Shown: positions 29,987 through 41,623 of the stretch, piece after piece
Layout of the letters: every line of letters begins with the position of its first letter
Numbering within the stretch: position 1 is the first letter of the stretch
Assembly (NCBI RefSeq): GCF_020883495.1
Contig: NZ_CP086610.1
Coordinates: 408,501-472,500, forward strand
Origin: Shinella zoogloeoides
GTDB lineage: Bacteria > Pseudomonadota > Alphaproteobacteria > Rhizobiales > Rhizobiaceae
Length of the DNA stretch: 64,000 nucleotides
Direction of reading: 5' to 3'
Program-made: the position numbers and the translations under genes
The notes under the pieces: model-generated
Told to the model about the DNA's origin: nothing
The model's database searches: none
What the model saw: only the letters and a program-made list of their open reading frames with translations

Positions 29987-30226
29987 TCAGCCGCGACCCT
30001 GCGTCACGATGACCGGGATCAGCAGGTCGCCCCAGTTGCCCTCTCCGCCATGGTGGCGGGCGGAGCGGACGAGCTCCACCGAGACGCCGGCCTCGACCGC
30101 CTTCATGACGGACTGGTTGAGGCGGTGCAGGTCGTTGGCGACCATGCGGATCATGGCCTGCTGGTCGGGGGTCATGGCGGAAGCCTGTTCTTCGGCTCGT
30201 TCCTTGACGCGGGTCTGGACTGTCAT
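29987..30226 (-). CDS. Small conserved-looking protein downstream of aceA
   Basis: A 79-residue soluble protein starting MTVQTRVKERAEEQASAMTP and ending in a Gly-rich IPVIVTQGRG. It has no signal peptide or helix long enough for a membrane. A good ribosome site (AGGAG, eight bases before ATG 30226) and position 47 bases after the aceA stop on the same strand make it a probable second gene of the aceA transcript, closed by the bidirectional terminator. I recognise no domain. Function unknown. Confidence 0.75.
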   Translation of the reverse strand: MTVQTRVKERAEEQASAMTPDQQAMIRMVANDLHRLNQSVMKAVEAGVSVELVRSARHHGGEGNWGDLLIPVIVTQGRG

Positions 30227-30273
30227 GGCATTTCTCCTCTTATAACGGGGTTCTTGAAGGTTGACGTTCAGGG

Positions 30274-31563
30274 TTATTCGGCGGCCGGGCGGAACTGTTC
30301 GTGCTCGGTCGATTCATGCATGGCGGTCGTCGAGGACTGGCCGCCGGTGATGGCCATGGAGACGGCATCGAAATAGCCGGTGCCGACTTCGCGCTGGTGC
30401 TTGGTCGCGGTGTAGCCGTTGATCTCGGCGGCGAATTCCGCTTCCTGCAGCTCCGAATAGGCGGCCATCTGGCGTTCCTTGTAGCCACGGGCCAGCTCGA
30501 ACATGCCGAAGTTGAGCTGGTGGAAGCCGGCGAGTGTGATGAACTGGAACTTGTAGCCCATCGCCCCCAGCTCACGCTGGAACTTGGCGATCGTCGCGTC
30601 GTCGAGGTTCTTCTTCCAGTTGAACGACGGCGAGCAATTGTAGGCGAGCAGCTTGCCGGGATGGGCCTTGTGGACCGCTTCTGCGAACTTGCGGGCCTGT
30701 TCGAGGTCCGGCTTGCCGGTCTCCATCCAGATCAGGTCGCAATGCGGCGCATAGGAGATGGCGCGGGCAATGCACGGCTCGATGCCGTTCTTGACCTGGT
30801 AGAAGCCCTCGACCGTGCGGCCCTTGTCCTTGTCGACGAAGGGCTGGTCGCGCTCGTCGATATCGGAGGTCAGGAGCTTGGCGGCCTCGGCGTCCGTGCG
30901 GGCGACGATCAGCGTCGGCACGCCCATGACGTCGGCGGCAAGGCGCGCGGCATCGAGGTTGCGGATATGGGCGGCGGTCGGGATGAGAACCTTGCCGCCG
31001 AGATGGCCGCACTTCTTTTCAGAGGCGAGCTGGTCTTCGAAGTGGACGCCGGCCGCGCCCGCCTCGATGAAGGCCTTCATGATCTCGAAGGCGTTGAGCG
31101 GGCCGCCGAAGCCGGCTTCCGCATCGGCGACGATGGGGGCGAACCAGGTGTCGACCGAAAGGCCGTTGCCTTCCGCCGTCTCTATCTGGTCGGCGCGCTG
31201 CAGCGTGCGGTTGATGCGCTTGGCAAGCTCCGGCGCGGCGTTTGCCGGATAGAGCGACTGGTCGGGATACATGGCGGACGCCGTGTTGGCGTCGGCGGCG
31301 ACCTGCCAGCCGGAAAGGTAGATCGCCTTCAGGCCGGCGCGGACCATCTGCATGGCCTGGTTGCCCGAGAGCGCGCCGAGCGCATTGACGAAATCTTCCT
31401 CGTGGATGAGCTTCCAAAGGCGGTTCGCGCCGTTCTCGGCCAGCGTGTGGCGGATCTGGACCGAGCCGCGCAGCTTCTCGACCGTCTCGGCCGTGTAGGG
31501 ACGTTCGATACCGTCGAAACGGCCCTTCGGTGCGCTCGGAACGAGATTGTAAAAGTCGGTCAT
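30274..31563 (-). CDS. aceA: AceA, isocitrate lyase
   Basis: AceA splits isocitrate into glyoxylate and succinate, the first step of the glyoxylate bypass needed on acetate, fatty acids or PHB. The 429-residue product has the catalytic signature KKCGH at 183-187 with Cys185, and normal proteobacterial length. ATG 31563 follows GGAGGA; the longer open frame to 31644 is not family-like. The malate synthase gene is not in the window. It is divergent from an ScfR-family regulator, whose relatives (RamB) control acetate and glyoxylate genes, and is followed by a 79-residue ORF. Confidence 0.97.
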   Translation of the reverse strand: MTDFYNLVPSAPKGRFDGIERPYTAETVEKLRGSVQIRHTLAENGANRLWKLIHEEDFVNALGALSGNQAMQMVRAGLKAIYLSGWQVAADANTASAMYPDQSLYPANAAPELAKRINRTLQRADQIETAEGNGLSVDTWFAPIVADAEAGFGGPLNAFEIMKAFIEAGAAGVHFEDQLASEKKCGHLGGKVLIPTAAHIRNLDAARLAADVMGVPTLIVARTDAEAAKLLTSDIDERDQPFVDKDKGRTVEGFYQVKNGIEPCIARAISYAPHCDLIWMETGKPDLEQARKFAEAVHKAHPGKLLAYNCSPSFNWKKNLDDATIAKFQRELGAMGYKFQFITLAGFHQLNFGMFELARGYKERQMAAYSELQEAEFAAEINGYTATKHQREVGTGYFDAVSMAITGGQSSTTAMHESTEHEQFRPAAE

Positions 31564-31668
31564 AGTATCCTCCAATGCGATGTCTCGGGATCGGGATGGT
31601 GCTGTCTTGCTGCCCGATTTCATGTGACAGTATTTACATCGCACCGCACAATAGGGCGAGAGAAAACC

Positions 31669-31746
31669 GTAAAATCAGCACTGTAATCGGGTAATGATGT
31701 CTTGTCTTTGACAGGATCGGTCTGTAAAAAAGTAAAATCTGTAAAA
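31669..31746. promoter_or_regulatory. GTAAAA repeats in the aceA/regulator divergent promoter region
   Basis: GTAAAA occurs at 31669-31674, 31724-31729, 31732-31737 and 31741-31746, all in the same orientation, in an A/T-rich stretch between divergent aceA and the ScfR-family gene. The last three are spaced 8-9 bases apart. They are candidate binding sites for the regulator; no published rhizobial site was recalled for comparison. Confidence 0.45.
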
Positions 31747-31782
31747 TTGACTGGCGACCCGGTCGTGTAAAGGATTTGACAT

Positions 31783-33198
31783 ATGGCGGAGAACAAGATC
31801 TTTGCCGGCCCGAAGGTCCGGCGTATCCGCAACACGCTGGGCCTTACCCAGACGGCGATGGCCGAGGGCCTTTCGATCTCGCCGTCCTATCTCAACCTCA
31901 TCGAGCGCAACCAGCGGCCGCTGACGGTGCAGCTCCTCCTGCGCCTCGCCTCCGTCTACAAGGTGGACCTCGACGAGTTGCAGGGCGAAAGCGCCGGCAA
32001 TGCGCGCCAGCTCCGCGAGGTCTTCGCCGATCCGCTGCTGGCCGGCGAACTGCCGGGCGACCACGAGCTGGTGGAGATCGCCGACGCCGCGCCGAATGTC
32101 GCCAGCGGCATCCTCAAGCTCTACCGCGCTTACCGCGAACAGGCCGCGCGCCTCACCGACCTTGCCGATCTTCTCGCCCGCGAGGGCCATGCCACGACGC
32201 TTTCCGGCGCGCTGCTGCCGATGGACGAGGTGCGCGACAAGCTGGAGGGGCGGCCCAACTACTTCGCCGCCATCGACGAGGCGGCCGAGCGTTTCCACGC
32301 CGCGCTCGCGCCGGGCGACGATCTGGCAAGCGCCCTCAAGGCCTGGCTGCGCAAGGAGCACGGCGTCGTCGTGCGCCTGCTGCCCGTCCACACCATGCCG
32401 AACCTGCGCCGCCGCTTCGACCGGCACTCCATGCGCCTCTTCCTGTCGGAGCGCCTGTCGCCCTTCGATCAGGTGCGCGAGATCGCCATGGAGACGGTGC
32501 AGCTCGCCTTGCAGGACGAAATCTTCGCCGAGCTCGACCTGCTCGCTTTGTCGACGGCCGAGGCGCGGCGCATCGCCCGCTTCGAGCTGGCGCGCTACGC
32601 CGCCCATGCCCTGATGATGCCCTACGAGGCCTTTCATTCGACGGCGCAGCGCGCGCGCTACGATATCGACGTGCTGCGCGCCCGCTTTTCCGTCTCCTTC
32701 GAGCAGGCGGCGAACCGGCTGACCATGCTCCAGCGTCCCGGCAAGGCGGGCGTGCCCTTCTTCCTGCTGGAGATCGACAATGCCGGCAATCGTTTCCGGC
32801 GGGCGGGCGCGCAGGGCTTTCCGCAGGCGCGGTTCGGCGGCGGCTGTCCCAAGCTCGGCGTGCACTCCGCCTTTTCCCAGCCGGGCCAGATACTCGTCGA
32901 CCGGGTGGAAATGCCGGACGGCGCCGCCTTCCTGACGGTCTCGCGCACGCTGGAGGGGCCGCAGGGCGTCTTTGCCGAGCGGGTGCGGCGCACCGCGCTG
33001 CTTGTCGGCTGCGATGCCGCCCATGCGGAGGAGACGGTTTACGGCGAAGCGGTGCGGCGCGATGCGGCGGTCGCCGTCGGCACGGCCTGCCGGCTGTGCG
33101 AGCGGCAGGGCTGTCTGGCGCGGGCCGAGCCGCCCGTCACACGGCCCCTCGGCCTGGACGAAATGGTCGCCGGCCTCAGCCTTTTCGACTTCCAGTAA
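31783..33198 (+). CDS. ScfR/RamB-family transcriptional regulator
   Basis: The 471-residue protein has an XRE-type helix-turn-helix at 9-65 (VRRIRNTLGLTQTAMAEGLS, then SPSYLNLIERNQRPLT), a central M78/IrrE-like domain with a degenerate zinc motif (FELARYAAHALMMPY instead of HExxH), and a C-terminal domain with CRLCERQGC cysteines near residue 448. This architecture defines short-chain fatty acyl-CoA regulators such as RamB and the propionate regulators. Divergent placement next to aceA indicates control of isocitrate lyase and probably autoregulation. The effector is likely an acyl-CoA, by family. Confidence 0.9.
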   Translation: MAENKIFAGPKVRRIRNTLGLTQTAMAEGLSISPSYLNLIERNQRPLTVQLLLRLASVYKVDLDELQGESAGNARQLREVFADPLLAGELPGDHELVEIADAAPNVASGILKLYRAYREQAARLTDLADLLAREGHATTLSGALLPMDEVRDKLEGRPNYFAAIDEAAERFHAALAPGDDLASALKAWLRKEHGVVVRLLPVHTMPNLRRRFDRHSMRLFLSERLSPFDQVREIAMETVQLALQDEIFAELDLLALSTAEARRIARFELARYAAHALMMPYEAFHSTAQRARYDIDVLRARFSVSFEQAANRLTMLQRPGKAGVPFFLLEIDNAGNRFRRAGAQGFPQARFGGGCPKLGVHSAFSQPGQILVDRVEMPDGAAFLTVSRTLEGPQGVFAERVRRTALLVGCDAAHAEETVYGEAVRRDAAVAVGTACRLCERQGCLARAEPPVTRPLGLDEMVAGLSLFDFQ

Positions 33199-33382
33199 AT
33201 TTCTGCTTGCTTTCCGTCCGCGATAGGGCTTCAAATATGATAGGAATGGGAACAATGTGATATAAAAATTCAGCCTCCATTTGCGTCGAATGCCGCTTGT
33301 CGCCTCTCGAAAAACAACCATAATCGGCGGCGGTTCTTCATGCGAACGCAGAGGCCCGCGAAAGAAACTGGGAGAAAAATCA

Positions 33383-34477
33383 ATGATAAGACGTGCTCTT
33401 TTGGCGACGGCGGCAATGGCTGCGATGTTTGTGGCGGGCGGTGCGCTCGCGCAGGAAAAGGTCGTCAACGTCTACAACTGGTCGGATTATATCGACGCAT
33501 CGATCATCGACGACTTCACCAAGGAAACGGGCATCAAGGTCGTCTACGACGTCTACGATTCGAACGAGATCCTGGAAACGAAGCTGCTGGCCGGCGGCAC
33601 CGGCTATGACGTCGTCGTGCCCACCAACACCTTCCTGCAGCGCCAGATCGCGGCGGGCGTCTACCAGAAGCTCGACAAGTCCAAGCTGCCGAACCTCAAG
33701 AACATGTGGGACATGGTGAGCGAACGCATGCAGCCGTTCGATCCCGGCAACGAATATTCGATCAACTACATGTGGGGCACGATCGGCATCGGCTTCAACC
33801 GGGCCAAGATCAAGGAAGCGCTCGGCACGGACCAGATCGATAGCTGGAGCGTGATCTTCGATCCGGCCAATGCCGAGAAGCTCAAGGATTGCGGCATCAA
33901 CATGCTGGATTCGCCGACCGACATCATCCCGGTCACGCTCGCCTATCTCGGCCTCAACCCGGACAGCCACGATCCGGCGGATATCGCCAAGGCCGAGGAA
34001 GCCCTGCAGAAGATCCGGCCCTTCGTGCGCAAGTTCCACTCGTCGGAATTCATCAACGGCCTTGCCAACGGCGACATCTGCATCGCCATCGGCTGGTCCG
34101 GCGATATCTTCCAGGGCCGCGACCGCGCGGAAGAGGCCGGCAACGGCGTCGAGGTCGGCTACTTCATCCCGAAGGAAGGCACGCAGATGTGGTTCGACCA
34201 GATGGCGATCCCCGCCGACGCGCCGCATGTCGACGAGGCCCATGCCTTCCTCGACTACATCATGCGCCCGGAAGTGATCGCCAAGGCGTCGACCTATATC
34301 CACTACGCCAACGGCAACAAGGCCGCGCAGGCGGTGATGCCGGAAGAGATCATCAAGGACACGACGATCTATCCGGATGAGGCGACGCTGAAGAAGCTCT
34401 TCACCAACACGACGCTGGACGCCAAGACCCAGCGCCTGTTCACCCGCACCTGGACCAAGATCGTGACCGGCCAGTAA
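33383..34477 (+). CDS. potF: PotF, polyamine-binding periplasmic protein
   Basis: The 364-residue product has a clear signal peptide (residues 1-23, cleavage after ALA-Q) and the PotD/PotF-family start of the mature protein, VVNVYNWSDYIDAS. PotF binds putrescine in the periplasm and delivers it to PotGHI; related SpuD/SpuE differ in preference for putrescine or spermidine, which cannot be fixed here. ATG 33383 follows GGGAGAAAAA. The frame's upstream extension has no family match. A 13-bp hairpin after the stop separates it from potG. Confidence 0.93.
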   Translation: MIRRALLATAAMAAMFVAGGALAQEKVVNVYNWSDYIDASIIDDFTKETGIKVVYDVYDSNEILETKLLAGGTGYDVVVPTNTFLQRQIAAGVYQKLDKSKLPNLKNMWDMVSERMQPFDPGNEYSINYMWGTIGIGFNRAKIKEALGTDQIDSWSVIFDPANAEKLKDCGINMLDSPTDIIPVTLAYLGLNPDSHDPADIAKAEEALQKIRPFVRKFHSSEFINGLANGDICIAIGWSGDIFQGRDRAEEAGNGVEVGYFIPKEGTQMWFDQMAIPADAPHVDEAHAFLDYIMRPEVIAKASTYIHYANGNKAAQAVMPEEIIKDTTIYPDEATLKKLFTNTTLDAKTQRLFTRTWTKIVTGQ

Positions 34478-34490
34478 CCGGCCCGACCCG

Positions 34491-34519
34491 AATTGCCCGG
34501 AAGCCTCTTCCGGGCAATT
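34491..34519 (+). terminator. Strong hairpin between potF and potG
   Basis: AATTGCCCGGAAG at 34491-34503 pairs perfectly with CTTCCGGGCAATT at 34507-34519, a 13-bp stem with a 3-base loop, followed by T/A-rich bases. It begins 14 bases after the potF stop and should reduce read-through into potGHI or stabilise the potF message. Confidence 0.75.
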
Positions 34520-34568
34520 TCAATTTGACTGCCAGAAAAAGCCAGAAAAAGAGAGTTGGGGACAGGCA

Positions 34569-35711
34569 ATGAAATCTCTCGGCAATATCCGTCGCTCCTT
34601 CGCGCCGTGGACGGATCCGGACGCAAAACCGTTCATCACCTTCCGAAACGTCACGAAGCGGTTCGGCGATTTCACCGCCGTCGACGACCTCACCCTCAAC
34701 ATCTATCACCGCGAGTTCTTCGCCCTGCTCGGTGCCTCGGGCTGCGGCAAGTCCACGCTCCTGCGCATGCTGGCCGGCTTCGAGCGGCCGACCTCCGGCG
34801 AGATCATCCTCGACGGCCAGGACATCGCCGGCATCCCGCCCTACAAGCGGCCGGTCAACATGATGTTCCAGTCCTATGCGCTCTTCCCGCACATGACGGT
34901 GGAGAGCAATATCGGCTTCGGCCTCCGGCAGGACGGCATGCCGAAGAACGAGATCGCCGAGCGCGTCGCCCAGATGCTGAAGCTGGTGAAGCTCGAGAAA
35001 TTCGCCAAGCGCAAGCCGCACCAGCTTTCCGGCGGCCAGCGCCAGCGCGTGGCGCTCGCCCGCTCGCTCGCCAAGCGCCCCAAGGTGCTGCTGCTCGACG
35101 AGCCGCTCGGCGCGCTCGACAAGAAGCTGCGCGAGGAAACCCAGTTCGAGCTGATGGACCTGCAGCAGGACCTCGGTCTCACCTTCGTCGTCGTCACGCA
35201 CGACCAGGAGGAGGCGATGACCATGGCCGACCGCATCGCGGTCATGAGCCACGGCAAGGTCATCCAGGTCGCCACCCCGGCGGAAATCTACGAAGCGCCG
35301 AACTCCCGCTTCGTGGCGGATTTCATCGGCGACGTGAACATTCTCGACGGCAAGGTCTCGGCGAGCGGCAACGGCCGCATCGAGCTTGCCGCCAGCGACG
35401 GCTTCACCATCCGCACGGCAGCCGCCGACGCTCCTGCGGCGGGCAGCGCGGCGGGCTTTGCGATCCGCCCGGAAAAGCTGAAAGTATCGCGCGCCGCGCC
35501 GACGGACGCCACGGTCAATGCGGCCCAGGGGGAAATCTGGGATATCGGCTATCTCGGCGACATGACGGTGTTCTACGTCAAGCTCGACAGCGGCAAGGTC
35601 GTCAAAGCCTCCATGCTGAACGCGCAGCGCGAGGTGGAGAACCCGATCGCCTACGATGAAAAAGTCTGGGTCTCCTTCGGCGAAACGGCCGGCGTCGTCT
35701 TGAAGGATTGA
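34569..35711 (+). CDS. potG: PotG, polyamine ABC transporter ATPase
   Basis: The 380-residue ATPase has Walker A at 55-63 (GASGCGKST), the LSGGQRQR signature, Walker B LLLDEPLGALD, and a C-terminal TOBE domain (about 300-375), as in PotA/PotG. An N-terminal extension of about 20 residues before the ATPase core is as in PotG rather than PotA. It powers putrescine uptake through PotH and PotI, whose genes follow by 3 and 4 bases. Confidence 0.94.
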   Translation: MKSLGNIRRSFAPWTDPDAKPFITFRNVTKRFGDFTAVDDLTLNIYHREFFALLGASGCGKSTLLRMLAGFERPTSGEIILDGQDIAGIPPYKRPVNMMFQSYALFPHMTVESNIGFGLRQDGMPKNEIAERVAQMLKLVKLEKFAKRKPHQLSGGQRQRVALARSLAKRPKVLLLDEPLGALDKKLREETQFELMDLQQDLGLTFVVVTHDQEEAMTMADRIAVMSHGKVIQVATPAEIYEAPNSRFVADFIGDVNILDGKVSASGNGRIELAASDGFTIRTAAADAPAAGSAAGFAIRPEKLKVSRAAPTDATVNAAQGEIWDIGYLGDMTVFYVKLDSGKVVKASMLNAQREVENPIAYDEKVWVSFGETAGVVLKD

Positions 35712-35714
35712 TCG

Positions 35715-36626
35715 ATGAACAAGCTCGGCTCCGCCATCTTCAGCCGCCTCGTCATCATCATTCCCTATGCCTGGCTGCTGTTCTTCTTCCTCATCCCCTT
35801 CTTCATCGTCTTCCGCATCTCGCTGTCCACCACCGCCATCGCCCAGCCGCCCTATGAGCCGGTGTTCTCGCTGGCGGATGGCCTTTCTGGCCTGTGGGGC
35901 AAGATCAGCCAGCTCCATTTCGACAATTTCATCTGGCTGACCGAAGACGCGCTCTATCTCAACGCCTATCTGTCTAGCCTCTGGATCGCCGGCGTCTCCA
36001 CGCTGATAACGCTGCTGATCGGCTATCCCATCGCCTATGGCATGGCGCAGGCGCCGCGCACGCTGCGCCCGACGCTGCTGATGCTCGTCATCCTGCCGTT
36101 CTGGACGAGCTTCCTCATCCGCGTCTATGCCTGGATCGCGATCCTGAAGCCCGAAGGGCTGCTCAACCAGTTCCTCATCGGCACCGGCATTATCGACCAG
36201 CCGCTGATCATCATGAACACCAACTGGGCGATCTATATCGGCATCGTCTATTCCTATCTGCCCTTCATGGTGCTGCCGCTCTATTCGGCGCTGGAGAAGA
36301 TGGACCACACGCTGATCGAGGCCGCGCAGGATCTCGGCTGCCCGCAGATGTCGGCCTTCTGGAAGATCACCTTCCCGCTCTCCATTCCGGGCGTCGTGGC
36401 GGGCTGCATGCTCGTCTTCATTCCGGCGGTCGGCGAGTTCGTCATTCCCGACCTTCTCGGCGGGTCGCAGACGCTGATGATCGGCAAGACGCTGTGGAAC
36501 GAATTCAACGCCAACCGCGACTGGCCGGTTTCCGCCGCCGTCGCAACCATCCTGCTCCTCATCCTGGTCGTGCCCATCGTGTTCTTCCAGAATGCGCAGG
36601 CCAAGGCCGAAGAGCAGGGAAGGTAA
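35715..36626 (+). CDS. potH: PotH, polyamine ABC transporter permease
   Basis: A 303-residue inner membrane permease with six helices and the EAA loop near residues 196-220 (LEKMDHTLIEAAQDLGCPQMS). The long first periplasmic loop (about residues 40-90) is usual for PotH/PotB. It pairs with PotI. It starts 3 bases after the potG stop. Confidence 0.93.
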   Translation: MNKLGSAIFSRLVIIIPYAWLLFFFLIPFFIVFRISLSTTAIAQPPYEPVFSLADGLSGLWGKISQLHFDNFIWLTEDALYLNAYLSSLWIAGVSTLITLLIGYPIAYGMAQAPRTLRPTLLMLVILPFWTSFLIRVYAWIAILKPEGLLNQFLIGTGIIDQPLIIMNTNWAIYIGIVYSYLPFMVLPLYSALEKMDHTLIEAAQDLGCPQMSAFWKITFPLSIPGVVAGCMLVFIPAVGEFVIPDLLGGSQTLMIGKTLWNEFNANRDWPVSAAVATILLLILVVPIVFFQNAQAKAEEQGR

Positions 36627-36630
36627 GCCC

Positions 36631-37449
36631 ATGAACACCTGGTCCCGTTTCAACATCGTCTCGGTCGTTCTCGGCTTTGCGTTCCTCTACCTGCCGATCG
36701 TGCTTCTGGTCGTCTTCTCCTTCAACGAGTCCAAGCTCGTGACGGTCTGGGCCGGCTTCTCGACCAAATGGTACGTATCGCTCTTCCACAATCAGGGCCT
36801 CATGGACGCCGCCTGGGTGACGATCCGCGTGGCCCTGCTGTCCGCCACCGTGGCGACGGCGCTCGGCACCATGGCGGCGCTGGCGCTCACCCGCTACACG
36901 CGCTTCCGCGGCCGCCTGCTGTTCTCCGGCATGGTCTATGCGCCGCTCGTCATGCCCGAGGTCATCACCGGCCTGTCGCTGCTGCTGCTCTTCGTCGCCA
37001 TCGGTTTCGACCGTGGCTTCGTCACGGTGACGCTCGCCCATATCACCTTCTCGATGTGCTTCGTTACGGTGGTGGTGCAGTCGCGCCTGCTCTCCTTCGA
37101 TCGCTCGGTCGAGGAGGCCGCGCTGGACCTCGGCGCGACGCCCGTGAAGACCTTCTTCGAGGTGACGCTGCCGATCATCGCGCCGGCCGTGCTGTCCGGC
37201 TGGATGCTGGCCCTGACGCTCTCGCTCGACGACCTCGTCATCGCGAGCTTCACCTCCGGTCCGGGCGCGACGACCCTGCCGATGAAGATCTACAGCCAGG
37301 TGCGCCTCGGCGTGACGCCGGAAATCAACGCGGCCTGCACGCTGCTCATCGGCCTCGTCGCCATCGGCGTCGTCATCGCCTCCATCATGACCAAGCGCCG
37401 CGAGGTGCAGCGCCTGCGCGACGAACAGGCGGCCTTCGCGGGCCGCTGA
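36631..37449 (+). CDS. potI: PotI, polyamine ABC transporter permease
   Basis: The second permease subunit, 272 residues with six helices and EAA loop RSVEEAALDLGATPVKTF near residue 165. ATG 36631 is preferred because it gives the PotI N-terminus with its first helix; the in-frame ATG at 36592 would overlap potH by 35 bases and add a basic tail. It ends potFGHI and is only 7 bases from the converging AsmA-like gene, with no visible terminator between. Confidence 0.93.
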   Translation: MNTWSRFNIVSVVLGFAFLYLPIVLLVVFSFNESKLVTVWAGFSTKWYVSLFHNQGLMDAAWVTIRVALLSATVATALGTMAALALTRYTRFRGRLLFSGMVYAPLVMPEVITGLSLLLLFVAIGFDRGFVTVTLAHITFSMCFVTVVVQSRLLSFDRSVEEAALDLGATPVKTFFEVTLPIIAPAVLSGWMLALTLSLDDLVIASFTSGPGATTLPMKIYSQVRLGVTPEINAACTLLIGLVAIGVVIASIMTKRREVQRLRDEQAAFAGR

Positions 37450-37456
37450 TCCGCGA

Positions 37457-39295
37457 TCACTGGCGGGGCTGCGGCTCCGTCAGGATCGAGGCCGGCGAGA
37501 TGACCGGCTCGGGCCAGGAACCGCCGACGAAGAAGCTGAGTGGCGGATTGGCCGCTGTGGCGGCCCCGCTCGCCGGTATCCGGTCGGCCAGCGTGCCCAC
37601 CAGCGCTACGCTGCCGGTGCGGTAGGGGATCATGCCGGAAAGCGTCAGCAGCTTCTCGTTACCCTCGATTTCCGCCTTCGTAAGTTCCGCAAGCCCCCGG
37701 TCGAGCCGGGCTTCCACATCGGCGCGCAGGAAGTCGAAGGCGCCATCGGCGGTTTCCGAGACGTTGAAGAACGTGTTCTTCGCCGCGCGCTCGGCGAAAG
37801 CCTGCGCGTTGAAATGGGTGAGCGTGCCGCTCCCCATGGCCAGCTTGAACCGGCCGGACATGTCGGAGACCGTCGTTGCCCAGAGCGGGCGGTCCGTCGA
37901 AAGCTCGAAATCCGCCGAGCCGATGCCGGATGGCAGCGGGCCGGGCAGGGCCAGCGCCCCGACGATGCCGCCGATATCCACATTGTCCAGCGACATCTGC
38001 AACCGGCCGCCGCCGCGAAAACCGTTTTCGGCAAGCGCGATGCGCCCGGTCAGGCGGCCGTCGAGCAGGGTGCTGTCGCCGATGTCGAAGGTTGCGCGGC
38101 CGTTCTCGATGCGCATGCCGGCGGCAAGGTCCCGCAGGGAGAAGGGGGCGAATTCCGCCGTCTTGGCCGAGAGGCGAAGATCCATGCCGAACTGGTGGAT
38201 GAACGCGGTGTCGATGGTCGGTGCGTTGGGATCGGTGCCCGGCAGCGGCGAAAAGGCGGTCAGGAAGGCGTGCAGGTCGATCCGGTCGAAGGCAAGCGTT
38301 CCGCCGACCCGCGGCACGCCGCCGGGCGGCATGGCGATGTCGAGCACGCCGCTCGCCTGCGCATTGTCGAGCGCCAGCTTCACATTCTCCAGCTTCGCGG
38401 CATAGCCGGACGTCGCCACATTCGCGTCCAGGCTGACCTGCCCGACCGTGCCGACCGCCGGAATGTCCTTGCCCTGCCAGGCGAGCAGGCGGCTGAGCGA
38501 TGGCGTGGAAAGCTGCGCCGCGCCGGCAACGAAGGCCCTGTCCGAGAGATTGGCGGTGCCCTCGAAGTTGAGGGTCGCAGGATCGGCGGCAAGGGTGCTG
38601 CGCACCGCGGCGTCGCGCCCCGCCAGAAGCCGGAGAGGCTGGTCGCAGCCGAAGGTCCAGCGGGTCATCTCACCATTGACGACGCCGGAAAGCGACAGGT
38701 CGAGCCGCTGGCGCAGCGCCGGCCATGTGACGCTGCCGTTGATGTCGGTGATGCGGTGGACGCTGCCGTTCGCCCGCGTGATGTCGAGCACCCCGTCGCG
38801 AAGCGAGACCGTGCCGATACGCTCGTCGGTGAGGGCGGCTGCGGGCTGGCCCTCCGGCGCCTTGGCGGTCGCGTCGATGGCCTGCATCAGCCAGCCGCTA
38901 TGCCGCCAGTTGAAGACACCCTCGGCATTCCAGCCGACATGGATGGCCGGGCGGACGAGTTCGAAATCGCTGAAGGCCGGCTTGCCGCGCACCGCCCCGA
39001 GAAGATCGAAGGTGGCCGAGATGGTTTCGGCGGAGGCAACCTCGCCCGCCGCACCGCCAAGGATGCGGACATTGCGCAGCGTCACGCGCGGATAGGGCCA
39101 GAAGGCGAATTCGGCGTCCTCGCCGACATGCACGTCCGCGCCCGTCCAGTCCTCGAGCGTCCGCTCGATGCCGCGCTCCACGGCCTCCGTCTGCACCAGG
39201 AAGGGAAAGGCGATGCGCACGGCCGCGACGACGACGAGAACGACGAGGATTGCCCGTATCAGGTGCTTCGATCGGAGGAGACGGGAAAGGGTCAT
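37457..39295 (-). CDS. AsmA-family envelope protein
   Basis: The 612-residue protein has one N-terminal membrane helix (about 14-34) and a large periplasmic part with the AsmA N-domain (ADVHVGEDAEFAFWPYPRVT near residue 50-70) and the C-terminal AsmA-like region (GSGTLTHFNAQAFAERAAKN near 500). AsmA/TamB-like proteins are implicated in phospholipid transport between membranes. It is a stand-alone gene with no pathway partner nearby. Size is typical of rhizobial AsmA proteins. Confidence 0.87.
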   Translation of the reverse strand: MTLSRLLRSKHLIRAILVVLVVVAAVRIAFPFLVQTEAVERGIERTLEDWTGADVHVGEDAEFAFWPYPRVTLRNVRILGGAAGEVASAETISATFDLLGAVRGKPAFSDFELVRPAIHVGWNAEGVFNWRHSGWLMQAIDATAKAPEGQPAAALTDERIGTVSLRDGVLDITRANGSVHRITDINGSVTWPALRQRLDLSLSGVVNGEMTRWTFGCDQPLRLLAGRDAAVRSTLAADPATLNFEGTANLSDRAFVAGAAQLSTPSLSRLLAWQGKDIPAVGTVGQVSLDANVATSGYAAKLENVKLALDNAQASGVLDIAMPPGGVPRVGGTLAFDRIDLHAFLTAFSPLPGTDPNAPTIDTAFIHQFGMDLRLSAKTAEFAPFSLRDLAAGMRIENGRATFDIGDSTLLDGRLTGRIALAENGFRGGGRLQMSLDNVDIGGIVGALALPGPLPSGIGSADFELSTDRPLWATTVSDMSGRFKLAMGSGTLTHFNAQAFAERAAKNTFFNVSETADGAFDFLRADVEARLDRGLAELTKAEIEGNEKLLTLSGMIPYRTGSVALVGTLADRIPASGAATAANPPLSFFVGGSWPEPVISPASILTEPQPRQ

Positions 39296-39474
39296 TCGGC
39301 GCAGGTCCTCTGCCGGCGGCAGTCATATCTCAAGCAGAACGGGGATAGGCGCTCGTGCGGAAGAAATCAAATGCCGCCATGACGGAATTGCGTTCGGCAA
39401 GGGCGCGATCCGGCGTTCGCCGCTTTATAGTGCGGCGCAACATGCTATAGGAATGCCATGGAGTGGAGGAAAGC

Positions 39475-41427
<1,953 letters not shown>

Positions 41428-41623
41428 GCATCGGCGGCGTTAACGATTTCTGACCGGCCCATTAACCAGGCTGACGAAGTTGTGAACGAAACCTTTGCGC
41501 CGGGCCGGGCCGGGTAAGGATTTGTTAAACCGCAAGGGCGCAAGGTCGCCCCAGCTTGAGCGCACCCGATCCCGACGGCATGAGGCCGTTCACCGTCGCT
41601 TTTGTTGGGCAGCAATCACTATC
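41428..41623 (+). ncRNA. Possible small RNA or long 3' UTR before a strong terminator
   Basis: Nearly 200 bases separate the acetoacetyl-CoA synthetase stop from the next terminator, with no convincing ORF. The stretch includes GGGCCGGGCCGGG and several short inverted segments. A terminator that far away suggests either an independent small RNA or a structured 3' UTR. I found no clear promoter, so this is a weak call; RNA-seq would decide. Confidence 0.25.
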
